From: an uncultured Lachnospiraceae bacterium
Lineage (GTDB): Bacteria; Bacillota; Clostridia; Lachnospirales; Lachnospiraceae
Assembly: GCA_910584845.1 (NCBI GenBank)
Contig: CAJUDH010000005.1
Span: 124,001-188,000 of the forward strand
Length of the DNA stretch: 64,000 nt
Direction of reading: 5' to 3'
Shown here: piece by piece, positions 1 through 8,003 of the stretch
How positions within the stretch are numbered: the first letter of the stretch is position 1
How the letters are laid out: every line of letters starts with the position of its first letter
Program-made: the position numbers and the translations under genes
The notes under the pieces: generated by a model
The model's input: the letters and a program-made list of their open reading frames with translations, nothing else
Databases searched by the model: none
What the model was told of the DNA's origin: nothing

Positions 1-769
1 TGGACTGTGCCAGCATGGACTGAGAAGCCTGCAGAAGAATGTTGTTCTTCGTGAATGCAGTGATCTCGTCTGCCATATCGGTATCACGGATACGGCTCTC
101 GGCAGCAGTAATGTTCTCAGACGTAACTTTCAGGTTGTTAACCGTATGCTCAAGCCTGTTCTGAGCAGCACCGAGGTCAGCACGGTAATCGGAAACCTTG
201 TTGATAGCGGCCTTGATAGCAGTGATAGCAGCATTACCACCAGACAGGGTAGATACGTTGACGTTCTGGATGCTGATATCGCTGGCTGCCATACCACAAG
301 TGGTCAGGGCAAGGGTCTCACCTGCTGTCGGGCCGATCTGGAAGGTAATTGCACCAGCGCTGATGGGCTTAACGCCGTTGAAGTCGGTATCGTTAGAAAT
401 ACGGTTGATTTCCTCGATCAGACGGGTAACCTCTTTTTGCAGGTTGCCCCTAGCTACGCTGTTGTAAGTACCGTTTGCAGACTGGCTGGCCAGGGTGGTC
501 AGACGCTGTAACATGGAGTGGGTCTCGGTCAAAGCACCTTCAGCGGTCTGGATCAAACCGATAGCATCGTTTGCGTTCTTCGTAGCCTGGTTCAGACCGT
601 TGATCTGAGACCTCATGCTCTCGGAAATAGCAAGGCCTGCTGCGTCGTCGCCTGCACGGTTGATTCTGTAACCGGAAGACAATTTCTCAAGGTTCTTGCT
701 CAGTGCGCTCTGGTTGGTTCCCAAATTTCTGTAAGAGTTAATCGCCGCTATGTTGTGTTGAATAATCAT
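1..769 (-). CDS. hag: Flagellin (filament subunit), C-terminus cut by window edge
   Basis: Structural subunit of the flagellar filament, exported unfolded by the flagellar type III apparatus. The first 256 residues are visible. They show the canonical D0/D1 N-terminus (MIIQHNIAAINSYRN, then NLEKLSSGYRINRAGDDAAG) and the start of the C-terminal helix (ESRIRDTDMADEI, LLQASQSMLAQS). The central part is short (about 100 residues), so this is a minimal flagellin without large D2/D3 domains. The start is fixed by an AGGAGG ribosome site 8 nt upstream. A consensus sigma-28-type promoter lies about 125 nt upstream. The leader carries two candidate CsrA sites, which fits the fliW-csrA genes in this window. 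The last few codons and the stop lie outside the window. Confidence 0.96.
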   Translation of the reverse strand, partial: MIIQHNIAAINSYRNLGTNQSALSKNLEKLSSGYRINRAGDDAAGLAISESMRSQINGLNQATKNANDAIGLIQTAEGALTETHSMLQRLTTLASQSANGTYNSVARGNLQKEVTRLIEEINRISNDTDFNGVKPISAGAITFQIGPTAGETLALTTCGMAASDISIQNVNVSTLSGGNAAITAIKAAINKVSDYRADLGAAQNRLEHTVNNLKVTSENITAAESRIRDTDMADEITAFTKNNILLQASQSMLAQS

Positions 770-776
770 AAAATAT

Positions 777-819
777 TCCTCCTGTTTATCATGATTATAC
801 CCCAGGAACTTCCCTGTCC
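777..819 (-). promoter_or_regulatory. Candidate CsrA binding sites in the flagellin leader
   Basis: Two GGA-type motifs lie in the leader. Positions 819-808 read GGACAGGGAAGT on the minus strand, matching the Gram-negative/Bacillus CsrA consensus RUACARGGAUGU at 10 of 12 positions. Positions 783-777 read AGGAGGA and overlap the ribosome site. A pair of this kind, one upstream and one covering the Shine-Dalgarno, is how CsrA represses hag in Bacillus subtilis. Both fliW and csrA are present at 14.6-15.3 kb. CsrA binding here is inferred. Confidence 0.5.
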
Positions 820-896
820 CCAGCTAATTCTCCGAAGAGGGCCTTTCTTCGGAAAATTCTGTAAAGTTTATATATAATCTTGCTTTACATTCCTAA

Positions 897-922
897 TTAT
901 CGGCAGCCTTTTGTAAAACTTA
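897..922 (-). promoter_or_regulatory. Sigma-28 (SigD/FliA)-type promoter of flagellin 1
   Basis: On the minus strand: -35 TAAG (922-919), 14-nt spacer, -10 GCCGATAA (904-897), an exact match to the sigma-28 -10 consensus. It lies between the two flagellin genes and points into flagellin 1. The cognate sigma factor is encoded at 27.0-27.8 kb and its antagonist FlgM at 10.0 kb. Confidence 0.85.
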
Positions 923-955
923 AGTGGATTTTTTAAAAATTTTCCGCTTTTTTTA

Positions 956-1807
956 CTATTGTAAAAGCTGCAAAACCAGCTCAACCGTCGAATTCGCCTG
1001 GGCTGCCATGGCGTTGGAAGACTGAAGGATGATATTTTCTTTCGTGTAATCCGTAAATTCCTCCGCCATATTCGTATCCCGGATCTGGGCTTCCGCCGCG
1101 TTCATGTTTTCGTTGGTAACATACAGGTTATTGTAAGCGTGCTGCAGACGGTTGCTGGCAGCGCCGAAGGTTGCCCGTACGTCCGCCACCGCCTCAATGG
1201 CTTCCTCAATCTTGGAAACGGCGGCATTGGAATCATCTAACGTTGCAAAACTGGTCTGATCCAGGTTGAGGTTCGCACTGCCCACATAATACCGTTCCAT
1301 CGCCAGCGTCTCTTGCGCCGAAGGGCCGACTTGGAAAACCACGTCGTCATTTGCCACAATCTCCGGAAGGGGCGGCCCCTTGGGCGCATCGTCATGGCCA
1401 AACAACTGGATCCCCGCAAAATGGGCCGTCTCCCCGATCCGGTCCAGTTCATCCAAAAGCTGCTGCCGCTCCGCATCCAGGTTCAGCCTGGCCTGGGTGG
1501 TATACGTACCGTTGGCAGACTGCACCGCCAAGGTTTTCAGCCTTGACAGCATGGAATGCACTTCCGCCAAAGCGCCGTCCCCGGTATTGGTAAAGCCAAT
1601 GCCGTCGTTGCAGTTCCTCATAGACTGGTCTAAACCGCGGATCTGGTTGCGCATCAATTCCGAAATCGCCAAGCCTGCCGCATCGTCGCCGGCCCGGTTA
1701 ATGCGGTAGCCGGAAGAAAGCTTCTCCAGGTTCTTCGCCAGTTTGCCTTGGGCTATCCCTTTATTCCTGGTAGCATTAATGCCAGGTATATTATTTCGTA
1801 TAATCAT
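956..1807 (-). CDS. Second, divergent flagellin
   Basis: A 283-residue flagellin paralogue. It has the D0/D1 start (MIIRNNIPGINATRN, KLAKNLEKLSSGYRINRAG) and the C-terminal block AEAQIRDTNMAEEFTDYT, but an unusual tail ending ELVLQLLQ instead of the common LLR-type end. The central part is short and contains a proline-rich loop near residues 140-150. The frame stays open upstream to 1939, but that extension has no ribosome site and flagellins have no leader peptide. A GGAAGGTGG site sits just ahead of the ATG at 1807, which is therefore chosen. It has its own sigma-28-type -10 box about 180 nt upstream, so the two flagellins can be expressed separately. It could be a minor or cap-proximal filament subunit. 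Confidence 0.93.
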   Translation of the reverse strand: MIIRNNIPGINATRNKGIAQGKLAKNLEKLSSGYRINRAGDDAAGLAISELMRNQIRGLDQSMRNCNDGIGFTNTGDGALAEVHSMLSRLKTLAVQSANGTYTTQARLNLDAERQQLLDELDRIGETAHFAGIQLFGHDDAPKGPPLPEIVANDDVVFQVGPSAQETLAMERYYVGSANLNLDQTSFATLDDSNAAVSKIEEAIEAVADVRATFGAASNRLQHAYNNLYVTNENMNAAEAQIRDTNMAEEFTDYTKENIILQSSNAMAAQANSTVELVLQLLQ

Positions 1808-1985
1808 ATCGGTCAACCACCTTCCATCGTTACAAAACAGCCCGCCCGGCTTCCCTGCCTGGGCAAAGCCACCGCTTTTCAACCAAAAAGATAAACTTGC
1901 CCCCGCAAGCACCGCCATCCATGGATTTTGGCCTCCCACTCTGTAAAAAGCAGTTCATATGATAACTTTTTCGCGTCTGGTTATT

Positions 1986-2011
1986 ATATCGGCGGAAACC
2001 ATAACAGGATA
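1986..2011 (-). promoter_or_regulatory. Sigma-28-type promoter of flagellin 2
   Basis: A perfect GCCGATAT -10 (1993-1986, minus strand) lies about 180 nt before the flagellin 2 start. The -35 is poor (TATC at 14-nt spacing). The long leader between them contains a CAGGGA motif near 1851-1858 that resembles a CsrA core. Confidence 0.65.
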
Positions 2012-2074
2012 AGGGAAGAACAAAATTTTTTGTTTACCATAAACCCGTTTTTTGCAGGCAGGCAGCCCGTTATA

Positions 2075-3154
2075 TTATCCGTCCAGCGCTTTTAGCCTCT
2101 CCCGGGCCGCCTCATACCCTTCCCGGGCGGCCATCCCGTAATACTTGCGGGCCAGCCCTTCCTGCCCCGACACTTCATACCAGGCCCCCAGGTTATAGGC
2201 TGCTTTAAACGAACCGGTCCCCACAACCCCGCCGGCCTCCGGCCTCTCCCCAATCTCCAGGCATTTCAAATAGCATTTCTCGATATTGGGCAAAAGCCCG
2301 ATATAACGGCCTACGTCAGACAAAACCCGCTTCATATAAAACAGCCCGCAGACAAAACAGAAATCTGCCCAATCCCCCAAGGCGGCCTCTTCCCTGCCTA
2401 TAAGGTCCGACGCCTCATCCAAATACCCGGGCGTCCCCAAATCCAGCAGCGTGTACAGATAAAGGACGACGCCCTCGGCCCGGTAAACCGTCCCCGGCTC
2501 TGCCAACCGGTAAAAGCTGCGGAAATATGCTATACTTTCCTCCGGCCTTTTTAAATTGCGCAGCGTAGCGGCAAGCTGGTACCGGTAATACCCGTCTTCT
2601 GGGTATTCCTCCACCGCCCGTTCCAGATAAGGCAGGTTCCGTTCCCCTTTATCCGTATCCAGGTAGCCGTCGTGGTCAGCCTCCAGGGAAACGGCATAAC
2701 AGGGATAGCAGCCTTCCGGCTGTTCATGGATCGGCCCCATGTAACGGACGCCCCTTGGCAAAATCCTGGGATGTACCGAAGCGCTTACGCTCACCCCGCC
2801 TTCGTCCCGGTAAGCGTTGTAAATCGTAATGCCCCCCAGCCACCCCCCGCCCCGGGCCTTCAGCGCCCGTTCCAGCCGTTTCCTGCCAAAGGGCCTTAAG
2901 GTCTCGTCCGCATCCAGCACCAGGTTCCAGTCGGCGCCGGACTGCCCCAACGCAAAATTACGGGCGGCAGAAAAATCGTTGACCCAGGCAAACTCCAGGA
3001 GCCGGGCGCCCATTTCCCGGGCAATTTCCCTGGTATGGTCCGTAGACCCCGTATCCACCACAATCATCTCATCTACCAAGTGCCTGGCGGCTGCCAGGCA
3101 CTGTTTCAGAGAGCGCTCTTCGTTTTTTACAATCATTACCAAATTAATTTTCAT
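2075..3154 (-). CDS. GT2 family glycosyltransferase with C-terminal TPR region
   Basis: Predicted cytoplasmic glycosyltransferase of 359 residues. The GT-A fold is in residues 1-180, with the start INLVMIVKNEERSLKQCL, the VDTGSTDHT motif (33-41) and the metal-binding DAD at 81-83 in LVLDADETL. Residues 185-350 are helical and TPR-like (YLERAVEEYPEDGYYRYQLA and a Sel1-like end, ARKYYGMAAREGYEAA). This GT2-TPR arrangement is often found next to flagellin genes in Clostridia and is linked to flagellin glycosylation. Here the gene lies just downstream of the PilZ gene (9-nt gap) and beside two flagellins. Flagellin as substrate is inferred from position. Confidence 0.8.
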   Translation of the reverse strand: MKINLVMIVKNEERSLKQCLAAARHLVDEMIVVDTGSTDHTREIAREMGARLLEFAWVNDFSAARNFALGQSGADWNLVLDADETLRPFGRKRLERALKARGGGWLGGITIYNAYRDEGGVSVSASVHPRILPRGVRYMGPIHEQPEGCYPCYAVSLEADHDGYLDTDKGERNLPYLERAVEEYPEDGYYRYQLAATLRNLKRPEESIAYFRSFYRLAEPGTVYRAEGVVLYLYTLLDLGTPGYLDEASDLIGREEAALGDWADFCFVCGLFYMKRVLSDVGRYIGLLPNIEKCYLKCLEIGERPEAGGVVGTGSFKAAYNLGAWYEVSGQEGLARKYYGMAAREGYEAARERLKALDG

Positions 3155-3163
3155 GGTAGTTGC

Positions 3164-3778
3164 CTACATTCTCCTGCTCTTTTCCCGCTGTTTGGCAAAC
3201 ACGAACTTGCGTACGGCGGCCTCGGCGTCTTTGGAAAGCCCTACGAATTTACAGCCATAGCCGAACCCGCCGCCGCCCCCAGGGCTTACCCGCAGCGTTT
3301 TGGCCTTCAATTGGCACAATTCCCCGTCAAAACGGTAACGGAAAGAAAAAACATCCCCTACCTTCAACACCTGGGAAGTAACCATATATAAGCCGCCTGC
3401 GCTGATATTGCGGATCGTCGCCACAAAAAACTGGCCGTCTTCCATCCGGCAGTCCGCCCCGATATGGGTCTTTACCCGTAAGTCCTGCTGCCTCTGGAAT
3501 ACGTCATAGACTTCTATCAATTCACAGTCTGCCATCCATGGCTCTACCACCTTGTTCGGGTAAGTATTCCTCTGGACCACCAGCTCGCAATAGCACCGGA
3601 TCAGCCCTTGCTGGGTATCATAAAAATCCACAAACGTCTTGAACCGGGCGCTATATAATTTAAAATTGCCAAAAAACAACTGGACCCCGCCGTTGGGGGT
3701 TACCGCAACCCTGGCCCTTGCCAGCGGCCGGTTGTCGGTCCCATATACCAAGCAGCTATCGCAATCTCTCAATTTCAT
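3164..3778 (-). CDS. PilZ-domain protein (putative c-di-GMP effector)
   Basis: 204 residues. An N-terminal YcgR-like beta domain (about 1-90) is followed by a C-terminal PilZ domain (about 94-200). The second half of the c-di-GMP motif is intact (NISAGG, 124-129). The first half reads QRQQDLRV (95-102), where YcgR-type proteins have QRRxxxRV, so the first arginine of RxxxR is replaced by Gln97 with Arg96 beside it. PilZ proteins of this layout act as flagellar brakes or control exopolysaccharide. It is probably co-transcribed with the glycosyltransferase downstream, so c-di-GMP control of motility or glycosylation is plausible. Ligand binding is uncertain because of the substitution. Confidence 0.8.
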   Translation of the reverse strand: MKLRDCDSCLVYGTDNRPLARARVAVTPNGGVQLFFGNFKLYSARFKTFVDFYDTQQGLIRCYCELVVQRNTYPNKVVEPWMADCELIEVYDVFQRQQDLRVKTHIGADCRMEDGQFFVATIRNISAGGLYMVTSQVLKVGDVFSFRYRFDGELCQLKAKTLRVSPGGGGGFGYGCKFVGLSKDAEAAVRKFVFAKQREKSRRM

Positions 3779-3815
3779 GATGCACGCTCCCCCTGCCTAT
3801 CTCCTTATTATAATT

Positions 3816-3823
3816 TTATCGGT
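3816..3823 (-). promoter_or_regulatory. Possible sigma-28 -10 box for the PilZ-glycosyltransferase unit
   Basis: Minus strand ACCGATAA, 38 nt upstream of the PilZ start. It differs from GCCGATAA at one base, and no clear TAAA -35 is seen. The rest of 3779-3981 shows only a ribosome-site-like AAGGAGG on the plus strand without a gene, and a small AGGCAG/CTGCCT stem at the end of the transglycosylase gene. Confidence 0.4.
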
Positions 3824-3981
3824 ATGCCATGATTTCCGGACCATAATAGCCCTCATTTTCGGATCATGAACGTCAAAACATGAAAACAGCAAATCCTTCC
3901 AAATAAAAAATCCAACGCAGCAGACGGGCGAAAAGACAAGGAGGTTTGCCTGAATAAAATCAAGGCAGTACGCCAGGCTGC

Positions 3982-4872
3982 CTAAATCGTGATGGTCCCC
4001 ACTTCCCTGCTGGCATTCATCATCATCTGCAGGCGCAGGATCTGGATCAAGTTGGCAAAACTTGCTTTATCCATGGATATGGTTTCCCCGTCCTCATCCG
4101 CCGTGGCAGCCCCCAAAAGCATCCCCATGGCGTCGGCGGAAGCCAAGCCCGAATATCCGCCCAACACGTTATAAGGGTTCCCATACAGGCTGGACCCTAT
4201 GCCTGACGAAGATCCGTATAAACCGGAGCTTAAGCCCGACGTCGCCCCATATAAGCCGCCCGCCCCCAAAAGGTTCCCGTAACTGCCCCCTAGGCCGTTA
4301 TAATTACTTCCGTAAGCGCCGGACAAAAGGCTTGTGCCTACCGTCTTCCCCGTATTGATCGGTTCCCCCCCAAAATAAGACATTACGGTTTTTACGTAAT
4401 TCTGGGTCTCCTTATAAGGCGGGATCCCCCCATATTTTTTGACGCTCCCCGGCCCTGCGTTATAAGCCGCCAAAGCCAGGCTGACGTCCCCCCCGAACTG
4501 TTCCAAATGCCCTTTTAGGCACTGGGCGCCGCCCATAATATTCTGCCGTACGTCAAAAGGGTTCGTAACGCCAAGGGATTGGGCCGTGGCGGGCATAAGC
4601 TGCATGACCCCCATGGCCCCGGCTTTGGAAACCGCGTTGGGGTCAAAATTCGACTCCGCCTTGCCAACCGCTTTGAGCAAATTCACAGAAATGCCAAACC
4701 GGGAAGCCGCCTCCTCAAAGATGGCGTCCATACTCTCCGGAACCCCCTGGGCCATTGATTGAAACACGGCCTGAAAATCCTTGCCGGTATAACCTGCCTT
4801 TTCTGCCTGGGAGGCCCTCCCGCCATAGAGGTTCCTCCCGTCCAAAGCCGCTACCGATGTTACCAGTCCCAT
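3982..4872 (-). CDS. Lytic transglycosylase (SLT/Slt35-like domain)
   Basis: Predicted peptidoglycan-cleaving lytic transglycosylase of 296 residues. The SLT domain spans about 55-170. It has the catalytic Glu73 in VGKAESNFDP, then GAMGVMQLMPATA, the ALAAYNAGPGSV block and the YVKTVMSYF end, all typical. Residues 175-250 are a Gly/Ser/Tyr/Leu-rich repetitive segment, and the C-terminal 45 residues are helical. There is no signal peptide, so export may be through the flagellar apparatus, as for FlgJ-type muramidases, or by another route. It is last in the run FliK-like, FhlB and two cell-wall-binding proteins, which points to opening or remodelling the wall around the flagellar rod. Confidence 0.88.
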   Translation of the reverse strand: MGLVTSVAALDGRNLYGGRASQAEKAGYTGKDFQAVFQSMAQGVPESMDAIFEEAASRFGISVNLLKAVGKAESNFDPNAVSKAGAMGVMQLMPATAQSLGVTNPFDVRQNIMGGAQCLKGHLEQFGGDVSLALAAYNAGPGSVKKYGGIPPYKETQNYVKTVMSYFGGEPINTGKTVGTSLLSGAYGSNYNGLGGSYGNLLGAGGLYGATSGLSSGLYGSSSGIGSSLYGNPYNVLGGYSGLASADAMGMLLGAATADEDGETISMDKASFANLIQILRLQMMMNASREVGTITI

Positions 4873-4991
4873 TTCCTTTCCTCCGTCCTGCGCAGGTCCC
4901 CGGCGCCTGGATCCTGCTCCCTAAGCGCCGCCCCGCACGCAATTTTTCTTCGATTCCGATTCCGGCCTGTTTCCGCCGGTCCCATAGCCGC

Positions 4992-6242
4992 CTACTGCCA
5001 TGCTTTCCCGTCTGCCCCGATGGTCCAGCCGTCCACGCGGGCATTGGTTGCCATGCTTCCGTCTTCCTGCAAATAGTACCAGGTGCTGCCATCCAAAAGC
5101 CATCCGGTTTTCATTTTTCCGTCCGTATCCATGTAGTAGCGCTTTCCGGCCACTTCCTGCCATCCCCGTTGCATCCGGCCGGAACCGTCCAGGTAGTACC
5201 AGTTCCCCGGCACGGGCTGGATCCAGCCCGTGCACATATCGCCGTTTTCCGTCAGGTAATACCAGGAATCGCCGTCCGGGTTCACCCACCCGGTCTGCAT
5301 GGCGCCGTTGCCGTCCATATAATACCAGAAGCCGCCTACATTTTGCCAGCCCCTGGCCATATTCCCTGCTTCGTCAAAATAATGCCACTTGTTGGAAATC
5401 TTCTTCCACATATTATAGGCTTTGCTCCCGTCAGGCATAACGTAATTGTTCCCTTTCACCGAACCGCCGTCCCCGGCCCCCGGCCCTTTGCTGCTGCCGC
5501 CGGATGCTGTCCCGGAACCCGGTTCCTCCCAGTCGCCGGCGTCAAACTCCTGCTCTGTGGAAGTGACAAATTCCCCCTCCTTCAGATACTTCTTTTCGCC
5601 GGAAGTAACCGGTATCGCCTTTACTTCATAATAAAAAGTGTCAACCTCATCGTCTTTCATAAACTCCGCCAAGTTGACTGTGTTGCTATGTACCGTCAGG
5701 CGCTTCACCACTTTGTTGTCCCCGTATAGCACAAGGGAATAGCCCGGGGCATAATCCACTTTTTTCCAGAGGGCCTGCATACGGGAGTTTTTGCTCCACC
5801 CTGCCTCTGACGTGTTCCCCAGGACCGTCACCGGCGTATAATCCACCTTCACCTGAAGGGTATCGTCATCCAAAGCCTTGGCCGACACAAATTCGGCACC
5901 GGTTACTTTACATTTAGACCGGTTTAGTGAAACCGGAAACACTTTCCCCCCGTCGGCATGGACGGTAACCTCTGCCCGCACCTTTTTCCCCGGCTTCCAT
6001 TTGTCATATTCTGTCCGGAACTGGACATCGCCCAAGGAACATCCGTCGCCGCTGACGGTAATTTCCGGGTCCGGGATCTCTTCCTGTTCCCCATAAGTGG
6101 TCTGAAAAGTGACCGTCAAAGTCTCAATGACGCTGGACTCTTTGGCCCCGTAGGCTTTGGGGGCCCACCCGGCAAAAAAAGCCGCCGTCGCCATCCATAA
6201 GCCAACCCCGGCCACCAGGCCCTTTCGCGCTTTCTTCCCCAT
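4992..6242 (-). CDS. Secreted protein with choline-binding-type cell-wall repeats (paralogue A)
   Basis: 416 residues. A signal peptide (about 1-33, ending AYGA) is followed by a beta-rich region (about 35-150) and a fibronectin-III-like segment (about 150-235, with a Trp-rich start and a YYEVKAIP end). A Gly/Ser linker then leads to about six CW_binding_1 repeats (residues 280-410; units such as GGFWYYMDGNGAMQTGW). Repeats of this type bind choline or other teichoic-acid substituents in Firmicutes. Architecture and order match the upstream neighbour, so the two arose by tandem duplication. Its function is unknown. The gene lies between FhlB/FliK-like genes and a lytic transglycosylase, suggesting a surface role coupled to the flagellum. 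Confidence 0.85.
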   Translation of the reverse strand: MGKKARKGLVAGVGLWMATAAFFAGWAPKAYGAKESSVIETLTVTFQTTYGEQEEIPDPEITVSGDGCSLGDVQFRTEYDKWKPGKKVRAEVTVHADGGKVFPVSLNRSKCKVTGAEFVSAKALDDDTLQVKVDYTPVTVLGNTSEAGWSKNSRMQALWKKVDYAPGYSLVLYGDNKVVKRLTVHSNTVNLAEFMKDDEVDTFYYEVKAIPVTSGEKKYLKEGEFVTSTEQEFDAGDWEEPGSGTASGGSSKGPGAGDGGSVKGNNYVMPDGSKAYNMWKKISNKWHYFDEAGNMARGWQNVGGFWYYMDGNGAMQTGWVNPDGDSWYYLTENGDMCTGWIQPVPGNWYYLDGSGRMQRGWQEVAGKRYYMDTDGKMKTGWLLDGSTWYYLQEDGSMATNARVDGWTIGADGKAWQ

Positions 6243-6268
6243 AGCTTCCTATTCCTTTCTTATTGTCG

Positions 6269-7660
6269 TTATCTCCACACCCCGTCCTCGTCGATGGGGA
6301 ACCCGTCGATCCGCGTGCCCCTGGCCATCTCCCCGGTTTCCGGATAAAAATAATACCACTGCCCGTCGATCTGGTTCCAGCCTTCCAAAAGCTCGCCGTT
6401 GGAATCGGCAAAGTAGGTCTTTTCGTCCCTCTTGATCCAGCCGGTAAACATGGCCCCCTGGAGGCTGTTGTCCAGGGTGTTAAGGTAATAGGTCTTTCCG
6501 TTTAATTTCAGCCAGCCAGTATACAGGCTGCCGTCGTCGTTGAAATAATAGTAGTATGGGCCGATGACCCGCCAGCCGGAAGCCACCAGGGATCCCGCCT
6601 TGAACCCGTCTTCCCCTTCCGGGCGGAAATAGTACCAGGTATCCCCAATCCGGTTCCAGCCCAAAGCCATCTGCCCGTTGTCATGGAGGTAATAAGGCTG
6701 TCCGTCAACCGTCCTCCAGCCGGTGGCCATGGCCCCGCTGTCGTCAAAATAATACCACAGCCCGTCAATCTCCGTCCAGCCGCCGCTGCACACATTGCCG
6801 TCGGGGTAGCGGTACCCCCACCGGCCGCCCTCTTGAAACCATCCCACGGCCTCCTTGGTCCCTTTCACCACGGAGGAATCCTTGGACTGCTGCCCCTTCC
6901 CGTCCGAAACATACCGGTCGGTAATCTCCAGCTCACCGGATTCCACCCAGTCGCTTTTTTTCCCGTGTTTGATTTCCAGTTCCGTTTTCGGGATGGTGCG
7001 GACTTTAAAGGTATAGTCGCCAGCTTCCGTCATATATGGATAAAAATTATAGTTCCTGGACGTGGTTTTCTCCACTTTGTGAATGTTTTTGCCGTCCCGG
7101 GACAGCTGCAGCTCGTAGCAGCCGGAATCGTTGTCCGCCTCTTTCCACCTGGCCTCCCCCAGGTTATCCTCAAACCAGTAGGCGTCCTTAGGCGGGTCAA
7201 ACTCGCCCTTGACCGGTTTCACGCGCAACGTGACCACCAGGTCGTTGCCTTCCCTTCTGGCAGAGACAAAAGAGCCTCCGCTGACTTTTACATTGGATTC
7301 CTTATAGCTGGCCAAAAAATAATACTCGCTTACGTTTGTCGGCGTCAGCGTCACTTTCATCCGGGGTTCGTCGGCGGTCTGCACCGCATCCGACCCTTTC
7401 TCCACCCATTCCGCGGCAGTCACCGAATACTTGGACCCGCTTTCCTTTACCGTGATGCCTCCGTCCGAAGGCCCCCCGCCCCCGATCTGGATATCCGGCA
7501 GGCGGCTGCCCGCCTCCAGTTTGGACGTCACGCTTACGTTTACGCTGCTGATCGGCTTGGTAGCGGCCCACGCCTCAACAGGCATGCCCATAAGGGAAAG
7601 CCCCACAAGGATCAGGGCCGCCATCCTCCCTTTTTTATATTTATGTCTCCTTAAATTCAT
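6269..7660 (-). CDS. Secreted protein with choline-binding-type cell-wall repeats (paralogue B)
   Basis: 463 residues. A signal peptide (about 1-33, ending VEAWA) precedes a beta-rich domain (35-140) and a fibronectin-III-like segment (about 160-235, YTFKVRTIP near its end). CW_binding_1 repeats fill residues 270-455 (for example GLWYYFDDSGAMATGWRTV). It shares domain order and several positions with the downstream paralogue but is clearly diverged. It starts 1 nt after the FhlB gene ends, with a good AAGGAGG site, so co-transcription and translational coupling with FhlB are likely. No enzymatic domain is visible. Confidence 0.85.
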   Translation of the reverse strand: MNLRRHKYKKGRMAALILVGLSLMGMPVEAWAATKPISSVNVSVTSKLEAGSRLPDIQIGGGGPSDGGITVKESGSKYSVTAAEWVEKGSDAVQTADEPRMKVTLTPTNVSEYYFLASYKESNVKVSGGSFVSARREGNDLVVTLRVKPVKGEFDPPKDAYWFEDNLGEARWKEADNDSGCYELQLSRDGKNIHKVEKTTSRNYNFYPYMTEAGDYTFKVRTIPKTELEIKHGKKSDWVESGELEITDRYVSDGKGQQSKDSSVVKGTKEAVGWFQEGGRWGYRYPDGNVCSGGWTEIDGLWYYFDDSGAMATGWRTVDGQPYYLHDNGQMALGWNRIGDTWYYFRPEGEDGFKAGSLVASGWRVIGPYYYYFNDDGSLYTGWLKLNGKTYYLNTLDNSLQGAMFTGWIKRDEKTYFADSNGELLEGWNQIDGQWYYFYPETGEMARGTRIDGFPIDEDGVWR

Positions 7661-7661
7661 G

Positions 7662-8003
7662 TCATTCCTCCTTCAAAGGGCCTTCTTTTGGCTCGTCCGC
7701 CCCTTCCTGGCCTTCTGCGGCTTCTTCCTCCGGCCCCGGCACATACCCCAAAAAATAAATGTAAATATCCACAATGGCCTGGTACACTTCTTTGGGGATC
7801 TCGGCCCCCAGTTTCAGCTGGGTCAGCAAAGTAGCCAGGGAATCGTCTTCATATACGGGCACCCCGGCCTCCATAGCGGTTTCCGTGATTTTTTCCGCCA
7901 AATAGCCCATACCGGAAGCCACGATCACCGGCGCCCCGTTTTTCTCGGGGTTATATTTCAGGGCTACGGCTTTTTGCCGCATTAAATCATCAAATTCTGA
8001 CAT
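7662..8003 (-). CDS. FhlB/FlhX-like protein: FlhB C-terminal domain homologue
   Basis: 113 residues that resemble only the cytoplasmic C-terminal half of FlhB. KAVALKYNPEKNGAPVIVAS aligns with AVALKYNPEQDGAPVVLAKG of the FlhB encoded at 30.0 kb. The NPTH autocleavage site is absent: the homology starts directly after where it would be, so the protein resembles the processed FlhB-CC fragment. The C-terminal 25 residues are acidic. FhlB (YlqH in B. subtilis, FlhX in Helicobacter) can partly substitute for the FlhB-CC domain in export-substrate switching. Its gene overlaps the upstream FliK-like gene by 14 nt, so the two are coupled. Confidence 0.87.
   Translation of the reverse strand: MSEFDDLMRQKAVALKYNPEKNGAPVIVASGMGYLAEKITETAMEAGVPVYEDDSLATLLTQLKLGAEIPKEVYQAIVDIYIYFLGYVPGPEEEAAEGQEGADEPKEGPLKEE

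Noticed and set aside
887..896. AGGAATGT next to the flagellin 1 promoter as a third CsrA site
   Set aside because: It lies between the -10 box and the expected transcription start, so it is probably not in the mRNA.
1808..1939. N-terminal extension of flagellin 2 from a start at 1939
   Set aside because: Flagellins start at the D0 helix. The extension has no homology or good ribosome site, while the ATG at 1807 does.
4755..5729. Long plus-strand open frames opposite the cell-wall-repeat and other GC-rich genes
   Set aside because: They are mirror frames of real genes with biased composition. They lack ribosome sites and recognisable protein motifs.
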